Positions 54,888 to 64,000 of a stretch of DNA of 64,000 nt are shown one piece after another. Both the position numbers and the translations under genes were made by a program. The notes under the pieces are model-generated. The model saw only the letters and a program-made list of their open reading frames with translations. It did no database searches and was not told the origin of the DNA. Each line of letters begins with the position of its first letter. Within the stretch, counting starts at the first letter, position 1. The DNA comes from Brachionus plicatilis (lineage: Eukaryota > Rotifera > Eurotatoria > Ploima > Brachionidae). The stretch lies in the NCBI GenBank assembly GCA_010279815.1, contig QEOQ01000359.1:338688-402687 (forward strand), read 5' to 3'.

Positions 54888-55195
54888 ATCTTGAAGTTGA
54901 TGATCAATTCAAATTTCATTTCAATTCAAAACGTTTATCTTTTAATATTTAAATAAATCTTTGATATAATTTTAATAATTTTAATGTAACATGGTTGACT
55001 TACTATGTAGATTTAAAAAATAACACTCTTTTACAAAAAATCAGTAAAATAAATTAAAGATCGATTTTATCAATGGATTGAGAAAATGTTTTTTCAATAA
55101 ATTTTTTTATTTTTTTTATTTTTTTTTAAATCAAAATAACATGCTAATCATGTTACATTAAAATTATTTAAATTAAATCAAAGATTTATTATTTT
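54888..55195. repeat. Hairpin-type MITE, second copy
   Basis: Left end GGCATCTTGAAGTTGATGAT matches the copy at 12768-13298 and is followed by the same CATTTCAATTCAAAA and AAATCGATTTT-like blocks. The right side stops within ATTTAAATTAAATCAAAGAT and lacks the final inverted end, so the copy is truncated. Confidence 0.65.
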
Positions 55196-55404
55196 GATTT
55201 TTTCACAACTAGAATGTGATGATTTAATTAATAAAGAAAAATAAAAAATTTGTAATAGTTGATTTTTTTAGAAAGCATGTTTATAAACTTATTTGTTTAG
55301 TTTCTTTTTAAAACAATCAAAAAAAATAAAATCGAAAAGTGTTTTTGATATAAAATTTTTATCAAAATTTTATGTTGAATTTAATCAAACATTTCACTAA
55401 TTAT

Positions 55405-56664
55405 CTAAAATTGGCCAAGAATCCTATTCAATCTAATCTTGAGTTCTTCAATTGTGTCTAAATCAATTACTTCGGGAACATTAAAACCTACCATTTCTAA
55501 AATACTTTTTATTGTCGAATACATTTCAGTATATTCTATTTGAAAATTTCTGTCTAAAACATTTTCATCTGTTCCTTTTATTAAGTTTTCCAAATCTCTA
55601 ATAAAAATTCCGAATAATTCTAATTTTCGCTGTGGTTGCAAGGAAATGAGTCGACAGAATAATTGGTATTTAGCCAACAGTTTATCATCTTTTAAATCGC
55701 TCAATAGCTGATCAATTAAAATTAGCTGATCATCCTTCAACAAGTCTAAAAATTTATTTAAAATTTCAAAAAATTTTCTCATTGCATTTGAATTTAGGTG
55801 GATTTTTTCCCTCAAATCAATAAGAACATGACACAACCACTCAGGATCTGACTGAGTTTCATACGAATTATCGTTTTGATTAAAAGAATTCTCCCAAGCT
55901 AGTGTTGTAATTGCATTTGATGATTCAGAATTTCTGATCATGTTTTTTAATTGATTTATTTCATAAATTATTTTATTCATCTTTGAAAGTCTAGAATTTT
56001 CTTCTCTTTGATATTCTAAAGCTTCTATAGTCTTAAACAATTCAGTAACAAAGCTTTGAATTTCTTCATTCTTATTTTCAATTTCTCCATTTAAATTCTC
56101 AATTTCAATTTTGAATACCTCTTTCTCGTTATGATGCATTAAGGCAATATTATTAGATAAATTTATTTGTTCTTGTAAATTATTTTCTAAATTCTCAATC
56201 TTTCGATCTCTTGTTTCGATATTTTCATTCAAATTTTTAATTTCTTCTCTTTGATTTTCTATAACTTTTAAAGTCTTATCCAATTCATCTATAAAGTTCA
56301 TATTTTCCTCAGATTTTTTTTTAATTTCTTCTTTTAATTTATTAATTTCAATTTTGCTTTCCTTCTCGTTTTGATGCATCAATGAAGTATTTCCATTTAA
56401 ATTTATTTGTTCTAGTAATTTATTTTCAATCTCTTGATTTCTTGTTTTTGCTTTTTCATCAGAATTATCAATGAAAACATTTTGAGTTGATTCGTCATCT
56501 TTATATGATATTCCTTCTTCTAACTTTGCGTCATTATTTTTTTCTAAATTTCTTTCTTCTGAACTTTTATTTTCTGAAAATAATTCGGAAGTATTTTCAT
56601 CATTTTCGCACGAGGACTCATCACTAAAGCTGTCTTGGCTTTTTCCTTTGTTTTCTTCGTTCAT
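55405..56664 (-). CDS. Coiled-coil protein with internal duplication
   Basis: Intronless, 419 residues. Residues 1-75 are acidic, Ser/Asn/Glu-rich and probably disordered. Residues 77-228 form a coiled coil made of two copies of an 80-residue unit: compare LLEQINLNGNTSLMHQNEKE (83-102) with LQEQINLSNNIALMHHNEKE (163-182), and IDELDKTLKVIENQREE with VTELFKTIEALEYQREE. Residues 265-419 form a separate helical domain (WLCHVLIDLREKIHLNSNAM, LLKDDQLILIDQLLSDLKDD), perhaps ARM/HEAT-like. No known family is recognised; a cytoskeletal or scaffold role is only a guess. Confidence 0.75.
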   Translation of the reverse strand: MNEENKGKSQDSFSDESSCENDENTSELFSENKSSEERNLEKNNDAKLEEGISYKDDESTQNVFIDNSDEKAKTRNQEIENKLLEQINLNGNTSLMHQNEKESKIEINKLKEEIKKKSEENMNFIDELDKTLKVIENQREEIKNLNENIETRDRKIENLENNLQEQINLSNNIALMHHNEKEVFKIEIENLNGEIENKNEEIQSFVTELFKTIEALEYQREENSRLSKMNKIIYEINQLKNMIRNSESSNAITTLAWENSFNQNDNSYETQSDPEWLCHVLIDLREKIHLNSNAMRKFFEILNKFLDLLKDDQLILIDQLLSDLKDDKLLAKYQLFCRLISLQPQRKLELFGIFIRDLENLIKGTDENVLDRNFQIEYTEMYSTIKSILEMVGFNVPEVIDLDTIEELKIRLNRILGQF

Positions 56665-57272
56665 TATAAGATAAATTTCTCTAAAGATTAATCATAAATA
56701 AAAAAAGTTTAAATTTCTTCAAAAACAAAATCTTTATAAATATTTAAAATTTTTTTAAATCGAAGTTTTTTAGTATCTAAGTAACGTAAACACCTAATGT
56801 AAAAATAATTTATCCAAATTATTGACTCGATAATTTTAATTTTACCAAATTTTTTTCAATTTAAAAGATAATAAAACATTTTCTTAATTATCGGATTGTT
56901 ATTAATAAATAATACCTTTAAAAGGCCAAAAGTTTATTCAATAATATTATTTATTAATAAAATGATTTTTTTATTAATTTTTAGTATTTAAGTAACTGGT
57001 AAAAAAAAACCCTTATCAAAAAAATATTGTCCCAACAATTGAGATATTTATAATTTAATGAAATCTCATTTAAAAATTTTCTAATAAATTTTATAACCAT
57101 AAATTATTTCTAAATAAAGAAAGATAAAAAGATAAGTTATAAGTTATTTTAAATAAATTATTAGAAAGTTTAACATAATAATTGAGCGAGAGAATAAAAG
57201 AATTATTGCATGTGACTCAGCCTCAAATGGAGAAAAGTGTTAAGTGGAGTTACTTGAAACTGCATTGTATTA
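56665..57272. promoter_or_regulatory. 5' flank of coiled-coil gene
   Basis: AT-rich sequence between the coiled-coil start codon and the mariner element; presumably holds the promoter, but no core motif stands out. Confidence 0.35.
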
Positions 57273-57274
57273 TA

Positions 57275-58150
57275 TTAGGTTGTTTAATAAGTTTTTTTGT
57301 CGATTTTTAAATGAAAAAATCTCATCAAAGATTAAACTTTTTTATGTAATGTTGTACATATATAAGATTATATGTTTGCTTGTTAAATTTCTAAGTAATT
57401 AACTAAATAAAAATGTATGACAAAAAAATGCATATCCGCCATTGCATGTTATTCAAGTTTAACGAAGGAAAAAATGCGACAGAGGCTACCAAATCGATTT
57501 GTTTGGTATATGTGGATCTACTTCGATAACCAGGTCTGCAAAAAATAATGGGTCGACCCTGATCAAGAGCCATTACCTACTCCGAAACGCGAAATTCATG
57601 GAAAAAAGGTCATACTTTGTGTTTGGTGGGATCAGAAGGGTATAATCTATTATGAGCTACTGCAACCCAAGCAAACGATAACCGCAGACCTTTATTCACA
57701 ACAATTGATACGTTTGAGTCACGCTTTGGAAACAAAACGGCCACACAGAGCTAAAGGAGAGCGAAAAGTGATTCTTTTACATGACAACGCTAGGCAACAT
57801 GTTACAAAAACGACTCGGAACACGATAGAGAATCTAGACTGGGAAGTCTTATCTCACCCAGCTTATTCACCAGACTTAGTTCCTTCAGATTACCATTTGT
57901 TCCGATCCATGCAGCACTTCCTCAGTGAAAAAAGTTACTCAGACTTGGAGAAAATCAAAAAAGACATCAGTCAATATTTCACCTCAAAACCAGCCAGATT
58001 CTACGAGCGAGGATCAAAATGCTGCCAGAAAGATGGGAGATGTGTATTTCTAGCGAAGGAAATTATTTTAGTGACTAATTATATTTTATTTTAGTTTTTA
58101 TAAATAAATAAAGTCTAGAAAAAAACGAAAAAACTTATTATTAATAAAGC
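57275..58150 (+). mobile_element. mariner transposon, defective
   Basis: Left end TTAGGTTGTTTAATAAGTTT next to a TA dinucleotide and a right end whose reverse complement carries TTAATAATAAGTTTTTTCG give imperfect terminal inverted repeats of the mariner type. The single transposase gene inside is deleted and frameshifted, so the copy cannot move by itself. Confidence 0.85.
57418..58078 (+). pseudogene. mariner transposase pseudogene (D,D34D)
   Basis: N-terminus around 57418 reads DKKMHIRHCMLFKFNEGKNA, the start of the first helix-turn-helix. A deletion then removes the rest of the DNA-binding domain. From about 57552 the catalytic domain is readable: KVILCVWWDQKGIIYYELL (first Asp), VILLHDNARQHV (second Asp), AYSPDLVPSDYHLF (third Asp); 34 residues separate the second and third Asp, the mariner signature. 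A frameshift near 58010 precedes the C-terminal LPERWEMCISSEGNYFSD. Confidence 0.88.
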
Positions 58151-58154
58151 TTTT

Positions 58155-58745
58155 CATTTTATTTTTTTTTAAATCTAAAAAATTACTAGTTACACCATTT
58201 AAATGTTCCCAAATATTACCCACATAACAGTCAATCAAATGCTCAATATTGTTCTCTTTTTCTTGCTGAAATCTGGATATTTTTGTTTTTAAAAAAATCT
58301 CCATTAACTAAACGAGCATAGCCATTCTCAGATTTCGGCTGTTCAAGCTTCATCAGCTCTATAACCATTAGAATATTCATTTTTTTTCACACATCTGACT
58401 GTATCCTACTGTGCCAGTTTTCAGCGTATCGTTTAAATCATAAAAAAAATTATTTAAAACTCGACTGACAGGTCGAATCCGTTTAGATCAATACTAATAT
58501 ATGTCAATAAATTTGGTTGATTTAGATTTTGTGTAAAGTGGTCTTCAAAACTGGGGTCTTCAAAATTCGAACATTAAAATGGATCTATTGAATCTTGGTC
58601 GCTAGGGAAATTCGTTTGATATTCTGGAGTCTTTGGCATTTCTTCTTTTTCGACAGATTTCAATGTCTGTTTCAATTTCAATTGGCTTAATATTAAGCTG
58701 ATGTAGTCAATTTTCTGTTTTTCAAGAGACTTCAATTTTTCAGCT
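58155..58745 (-). pseudogene. Degenerate coding region, unknown protein
   Basis: On the minus strand several protein-like stretches follow one another with stops and frameshifts between: KLKSLEKQKIDYISLILSQL, MPKTPEYQTNFPSDQDSIDP, then after a stop NFEDPSFEDHFTQNLNQPNL, then RYAENWHSRIQSDV, MKLEQPKSENGYARLVNGD and QQEKENNIEHLIDCYVGNIW. The last part runs into the right end of the mariner element, which may have broken the gene. The repeated breaks argue for a pseudogene, although unusual splicing is possible. Family unknown. Confidence 0.35.
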
Positions 58746-58754
58746 ATCGAACAT

Positions 58755-59060
58755 TTACATTTATTTTTTACGTAATTTTACGTAATTTCACGTAAAATTA
58801 CCAAACTAAAAAAAAAGTAAATTTACCGGATTTTACATAATTTCATGTAATATTTCCAGAAATTACGTAAATTTTTGTGAAAAGTAAAAATTCTAAAAAA
58901 TGCTATTTTTTTAAAGGATTTTGTCATTTTTTGACTTTTTTAAAATTTTTTGGGCCTGATTTCAAAAAAAAAATTACTTTTTTTCATATAATTTTACGTG
59001 AAATTCAATTTAATAATGTTAATTTTTAGTAAAAGAAAGTAAATTTTATACAAATTTTAA
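58755..59060. repeat. ACGTAAA-rich element
   Basis: TTTTTACGTAATTTTACGTA, then ATTTCACGTAAAATTACC opens the element; ATAATTTTACGTGAAATTC and TTTTAGTAAAAGAAAGTAAA close it. Confidence 0.5.
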
Positions 59061-59094
59061 AAAGTTAATTACAAACAATAAACAAAAAGGCAAA

Positions 59095-59218
59095 AAATTT
59101 CAAAGTACTTGGAATATTGGCTGGATATTTAGCTGGATATGTTGATGGTTGATTGGCCTTTCCGAGAGTCGAATTGTGGTTTCATCAACAAATATGTAAT
59201 TTTTGAAGGCATATTGAA
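59095..59218 (-). pseudogene. Tc1-like transposase fragment
   Basis: The minus strand reads QYAFKNYIFVDETTIRLSER, then PINHQHIQ, resembling the F..VIFTDE.T..L block that carries the second catalytic Asp of Tc1-like transposases. Only about 40 residues remain. Confidence 0.45.
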
Positions 59219-59440
59219 GTTTGAGATCAAGATCAAAAGATCAAAATATAAATTGTAATAATATTTTTATAAAAGAGAAAAAATGAATTTTTTCAAAAGC
59301 AATTACTTGACATGTCAAGTTTATTTTCATATTTAAAATTTTAAAATGTCACTTTTTTTTGAAATTTAAAAGTTTTAAATGTTTTAATTTATTTTAATGA
59401 AAGTTACTGTTATAGACAAAAAAATTTTCTTTTTTTAAAT
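59212..59440 (+). repeat. Dispersed repeat with ACTTGACATGTCAAGT palindrome, copy 2
   Basis: Second copy of the repeat at 19060-19270: TTGAAGTTTGAGATCAAGAT, then CAATTACTTGACATGTCAAG, TTTATTTTCATATTTAAAAT. Confidence 0.55.
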
Positions 59441-60530
59441 TTTAAATTTTTTAGAGTACATGAACATGTCTAGTAATTGGCAAGTTGAAGTTTATGATCA
59501 ATTTTTGATGCTCAAAATGATCAAATGAAATTAAAACTCTAAAATAAATTTTAATTTTTTAATAGAATTAGCGCAGAGGTAAATTTTTGGTTTTAACTTA
59601 CTTTGTTACATCTTAAGGTAAAATCTGCAAAAATCGGCAAAAAAATGTCCACTTAAAATAGCATCATTTCGATGGTGTGTACTCTGCATTGTGCATTTTG
59701 ATATTACAGAGTTTATTCTTTTATTTAACATAATAATATTAATCGCTAATTCACTAATAATTGAATACGTAAAAATTGTTTTAATAATTGTTTTTTTAAT
59801 CAAAAATTTTTTAAGATTATACAACTATTATCAAGTACTCCAGTCTAAGCATTTCTTGACTAAAATAAAATATTTTTTTCAGATAAACATATTCCTATGT
59901 GCTGTTTTGAGCCAACAAAAAAAAATTTTAATATAATTTGATCCATTTTTTTCATAATTTATCAATCATCATTAATATGCTTGTGAATATTTACTTTCAT
60001 TAATATTCTACAATAGTGAAAAAAGGCAAGATTATTAAAATTTAAAAAGCCTTTAAAATTAAACATCATACAAATTTAATTACCCGTAAAATTTTAATAC
60101 ATTGCTTCTACAAATTGAATAACTTTTAGTAAAATCGTTCCCAAATGTGTACTAAAAAGTAACCAACTGGTCACATAACTGGCGAGACCCGCATATTTCA
60201 CCTATTACTTTATTACTTAAGGATTAAGTTGCCTAAAATTGCGGTCCTAAAATCTTTAATGACTGTCAGACCGCCTATTTAAATTTCATTTCCTTTTTAA
60301 CAAATAATGTAAATAATTCAAATGAATAAAACAAATTTAAATTGAATAAATCAAATTATTTATGATCACTTGTTTTTAATTTTTGTAAAAAAAATCTCAA
60401 AATTTAGGTGAAAAACTTTTTGATGAACAGAATGATCAAGTAGTATTATTTTATTCTTTATTAAAAAATGTCTTTCAAGTTAATTTTGGCTAAATTTAAT
60501 TGTTTAAATTTTTGCATTTCAATCAATCAA
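59441..60530. other. Intergenic
   Basis: AT-rich. 59473-59520 (TTGGCAAGTTGAAGTTTATG) faintly resembles the hairpin MITE end. Overlapping small open frames at 59606-59936 have no support as genes. Confidence 0.35.
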
Positions 60531-60532
60531 TA

Positions 60533-61270
60533 CAGTGTTGTTACGATATCTGTATTTTACTATTTTTTACTACATTTTACGTAAAATATCGTAAATTTAC
60601 GTAAAATTGCCAAAGTAAAATTTAGTAAAATTACGGTATTTTACGTAAATTTCCTATATTTTTTGTAAAATATAGTAAAAAATAGTAGAAACCAAAATGT
60701 CGAAAAAAAACCGAAATTTTGACATTTTTTAAAAATTTTTTGTTCTTTTTTTGGTTTTTATTTTTTAAGAAAAAAAAAATGTAAGTTTTACTTTTTTATA
60801 CCTTTTTTTACGTAAATTATGGTAAATTTTGGTAAATTTTAATTAAAAAGAGTAAAAATACGGAAAGTAATGAAAATTTTTTTAAAAAAACTTATATGCA
60901 TTTTTAACTGATTTTTTTATACAAAATATTTAATCGCTAATATTTATAAAATTTAAAAAAACCTATAAAATATAAGCTAATGGTTCGACCATCCACCTTC
61001 TTTCTCAATAACGATTTTAATTACCTTAGTTCAAATTGTTTATTAATTTAATTTTAAGCTGTGTTTATTTAGTTATAAAAATTCTTACTTTTTTAAGTGA
61101 TTTATATAATTCTGAATTTACTATATTTTACGAAAAATATAGTAAACTTACGTAAAATACCGTAACTTTACTAAATTTTACTTTGGCAATTTTACGTAAA
61201 TTTACGATATTATACGTTAAATATAGTAAAAAATAGTAAAATACAATAGTATAATATCGTAACACCACTG
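60533..61270. repeat. ACGTAAA-rich transposon with CAGTG ends
   Basis: Best-preserved member of the family. Left end CAGTGTTGTTACGATAT and right end reverse complement CAGTGGTGTTACGATAT. Each arm of about 140 bases is packed with TTTACGTAAA / ATATAGTAAAA words and the arms are inverted copies. Flanking octamers AATCAATA and TATTAATA agree at 6 of 8 positions, suggesting an old 8-bp target duplication as in hAT elements. No transposase inside; the centre (60980-61030) carries TTCGACCATCCACCTTC, like the ends at 49750. Confidence 0.65.
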
Positions 61271-61835
61271 TATTAATAATAATAATTTATAATTTTGAAC
61301 CAAACAGAAATTTTTTTGAGCTTTTAAAAATTTCACTTTTCTCAAAATACTCCTTCAAAACAAAAACACTTGAATTAAAAAAAATAAATTCTTGCAAACA
61401 ATTTTTTTTTCTAAAGAAAAAAAGAAATTTCAGAGATAATTTTGTTTTTTACTCTGTAAGTATTAAAGTAAAGTTAAATACGATTAAGAAAAAAAAGACA
61501 TTTTTAAATTATTTTAGGCTTAATATTGATCTATAAAATTTAGAATTTTATTTAAAAATTATTCTCAATTCTGACTAATATCAAATATCCTGCATAAAGA
61601 GTCTTCATATGCATTTGAAGCAACCGTGATAATATTCCTCCCCTCTCCAAACATGTACATATCACAACTCATTCTCTCACTCGACAAAATTCATCATTTG
61701 CCAAGTAAAAATTTTATCGCCAAAATTCAGTTATAGCTTGAAATATAATATAAATAAACCATACTAAATTTCAATTATCATAATTCAAAAACCTTTTAGT
61801 CATTTTAATTTAGATAGACTTTTTAAAAAAATAAA
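61271..61835. promoter_or_regulatory. Upstream region of beta-adaptin gene
   Basis: Contains a less AT-rich patch at 61636-61690 (ATTCCTCCCCTCTCCAAAC, then CTCATTCTCTCACTCG), a pyrimidine-rich tract about 150-200 bases before the ATG that may be the initiator region. Confidence 0.4.
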
Positions 61836-62979
61836 ATGACTGATTCAAAATACTTTACCACTACAAAAAAGGGCGAAATTTTTGAACTAAAGGCCGAGTT
61901 GAACAATGATAAAAAAGAAAAAAAGAAAGAGGCTGTCAAAAAAGTAATTGCCAGCATGACTGTCGGCAAAGACGTCAGGTTAGTGTCAATTTAAACAAAA
62001 AATGTTAAAACTTAAATTAAATTTTTTATTTTTTTAGCGCTTTATTTCCAGATGTGGTCAATTGTATGCAAACAGATAACTTGGAGCTTAAAAAATTAGT
62101 CTATTTGTATCTAATGAACTATGCCAAGTCTCAACCGGACATGGCCATAATGGCAGTGAACACTTTTGTAAAAGTGATTATTTTTGACTTAATAAAAATA
62201 AAAAATAAAAAATTTAATTTATAAAAAAAAAAATTTAAATTAAATTTTTTCAGGACTGTGAAGATCCGAATCCGCTGATTCGAGCATTGGCAGTGAGAAC
62301 CATGGGCTGCATCCGAGTGGACAAAATAACTGAATATTTGTGTGAACCATTGAGAAAGTGTTTGAAAGATGAGGATCCTTATGTGAGAAAAACCGCTGCG
62401 GTCTGTGTTGCCAAACTGTATGACATTAACTCTCAATTGGTCGAGGAGCAAGGATTTTTGGAGCTTTTGAGAGATTTGATTTCTGATTCGAATCCAATGG
62501 TGGTTGCCAATGCTGTGGCTGCACTTAACGAAATTGCTGAAACTTCCCCCAATGCGCAAATTTTCGACATGAACCCTCAAGCTATCAATAAGCTATTGAC
62601 CGCTTTGAACGAATGCTCCGAATGGGGACAAGTATTCATTCTGGATTCGATTGCTAATTACATTCCTAAAGACGATAACGAAGCTAGAAAGTAATTTTTT
62701 TAATTATTAAATAATAATAGTTACAAATTTTAACAATTGAAAAAATTTATTATTAAGTATTTGTGAGAGAGTGACACCAAGACTTGCCCATGCCAATGCC
62801 GCTGTAGTTCTATCGACTGTCAAAGTGTTGATGAAATTTATGGAAATGCTTGAGCAGTCATCAGATCTTGTCACAAGTATTCAACGAAAGCTTGCTCCTC
62901 CGCTTGTCACTCTACTTTCAGCTGAACCTGAGATTCAATATGTCGCATTGCGCAACATTAACTTAATTGTACAAAAAAG
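61836..62979 (+). CDS. ap2b1: AP-1/AP-2 complex subunit beta (beta adaptin), 5' part
   Basis: Four exons in window: 61836-61978, 62038-62173, 62254-62690 and 62758-62979 (phases 2, 0, 2, 2), encoding the first 312 residues. Nearly identical to animal beta adaptins from the first codon: [86 protein letters not shown]. This is the N-terminal armadillo solenoid of the large subunit that links clathrin to cargo and other adaptor subunits. The next exon (expected to start PEIL) is not within the remaining kilobase, so a long intron follows. Invertebrates often have one beta for both AP-1 and AP-2; the symbol is therefore approximate. Confidence 0.96.
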
Positions 62980-64000
62980 GTAAAACTTATATTTTTGCAT
63001 CTCTTTTTGATGGTCTTCTTGGTTTGATCTAAGATATTTAATTATTAAGTTAAATTATTAATTTAAAAATATTTTTTTTCAAAAATTTTAAATTTTATTG
63101 ATATTATTTTTAATTTTTTGTTCAATTCGATTATTTTTTGAAGCAGTCTTTTTAGGATGAAATTTTTTATAGGAGTTATTTAGATTTTGGCTGACTAATC
63201 GAAAAAATTGACCGTCTAACTGTTCTTCTTTAGTCAGATGGTTTCAACCATTTATTTTAATGTTTATAAAAACAAATGATATGTGCGAAGATAATTATTA
63301 GATAGTTTATTTGTAGTAAGGAATATAAATAATAATTTAATACTTCTTGAATTGCATTTTTGTTATTTTTTTCATTTTTGGGATGATTAAAAAATAAAGA
63401 AAGAAAATATTAAAACCATTTTTGGCATTTGTCAATTTTACATTAGAAAAGAACAAAATTAAAAAAATAATACGTTTTTTCAGAACAAAAAAATTTATAT
63501 AATGGAAAATTTAATTATCGAAAAAATTCCCAATAGAAAATTTATTAATATAAAAAATAAATAAAGATTACATTTTTTTGAAATTAGGTGGTACATAGAG
63601 CATATGAGCTAGAGCAATTAGCATGTTTAGTCTTTTGAAAAATTCAGTGTTCCTTAGATTGCAAAAAAATTATCAAATTTCCTTTAAAAAAATACTGTTA
63701 AGTTTTTTGAAAATAGAAGATTTTCAACATTTAATGCAAACTATAAATTTTTAAAAATATAGTCCCGCAGTTAATATGATACAATTGACCGAAGAAATTT
63801 TGGGCTTTACATTTTTATTAAATAAAATAATTTTGGTGAAGAAAATCAAAGAATTTAGAATTCTTGTCAATTTATATTTTAGGATTTTCTAAACTTATTC
63901 CATTAATTTAATTAAGTAAGTGCAGCAACTTCAAACTGAAACCTTCAATATTCTTGCACATTTCATGATATTTTTTGTTTTGAAATTTCAAATAAAAAAA
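62980..64000. other. Start of a long beta-adaptin intron
   Basis: Begins GTAAAACTT after exon 4. No sequence coding for the expected PEILKHE..FFVKYNDPIYVK segment is found before the window ends, so the intron exceeds 1 kb, against 59-80 bp for the first three. Confidence 0.6.

Noticed and set aside
3840..61835. CRISPR arrays, operons, ribosome binding sites
   Set aside because: The window is eukaryotic, with spliceosomal introns; the short repeats are iterons in inverted arms, not regularly spaced repeats with unique spacers.
62131..62580. 149-codon minus-strand frame
   Set aside because: Antisense of beta-adaptin exon 3.
1..64000. tRNA or rRNA genes
   Set aside because: I saw no convincing tRNA A/B box pair or rRNA core sequence by eye; a tRNAscan or Infernal run would be needed to exclude them.

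Overview
This is a very AT-rich eukaryotic window. Coding genes are compact, most introns are only about 45-67 bp with GT..AG ends, and the sequence between genes is full of decayed transposable elements. The conserved proteins are animal ones: a spiralian-type TALE homeodomain, an amidated neuropeptide precursor, Gemin2, NDUFB10, MRPL54, dCMP deaminase, a TTI2-like protein and an AP-1/AP-2 beta adaptin. The composition, tiny introns, many CR1/L2/jockey-like LINE fragments and SPILE-like homeobox best fit a small spiralian such as a monogonont rotifer (Brachionus-like). That placement is inference; no species marker is present.

Layout. 1-4.3 kb: LINE and MITE debris. 4.3-5.1 kb: homeobox gene on the minus strand with a TATA box. 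7.66-8.15 kb: two-exon neuropeptide precursor encoding five YRLY-amide peptides. 11.3-17.4 kb: Gemin2 (six exons, plus) converging on NDUFB10 (four exons, minus), whose last intron is about 4.3 kb and full of repeats. 18.0-18.7 kb: intronless orphan gene. 22.0-22.5 and 34.0-34.5 kb: two paralogous, probably tail-anchored membrane proteins of equal length that also share an upstream promoter block. 23.6-25.2 kb: Tc1-like element with long terminal inverted repeats. 25.7-26.4 kb: dCMP deaminase. 27.3-28.4 kb: MRPL54 converging on a dispanin-like membrane protein. 28.5-29.5 kb: foldback element built of short iterated repeats and enclosing a 36-residue CxxC..CxxC ORF.

35.2-36.8 kb: internally deleted piggyBac element with another foldback element nested in it. 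37.69 kb: short assembly gap. 42.9-43.8 kb: TTI2-like gene. 44.7-45.4 kb: second, divergent dCMP-deaminase-family gene. 45.8-53.2 kb: three LINE reverse-transcriptase fragments with their 3' ends, and a second piggyBac remnant nested in an ACGTAAA-rich element. 54.4-55.2 kb: two hairpin-type MITEs. 55.4-56.7 kb: coiled-coil protein with an internal 80-residue duplication. 57.3-59.4 kb: mariner pseudogene and decayed transposase pieces. 60.5-61.3 kb: element with CAGTG ends. 61.8 kb to the end: first four exons of beta adaptin, running off the window.

The conserved genes are unlinked housekeeping genes: snRNP assembly, complex I, mitoribosome, nucleotide metabolism, PIKK chaperoning and clathrin adaptor. 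The distinctive content is the neuropeptide gene, the paralogous membrane-protein pair, the deaminase pair, and several repeat families sharing one design: short iterons in one arm and their reverse complement in the other. All splice sites were read by eye from GT/AG ends, reading phase and family similarity; none was tested against transcripts.
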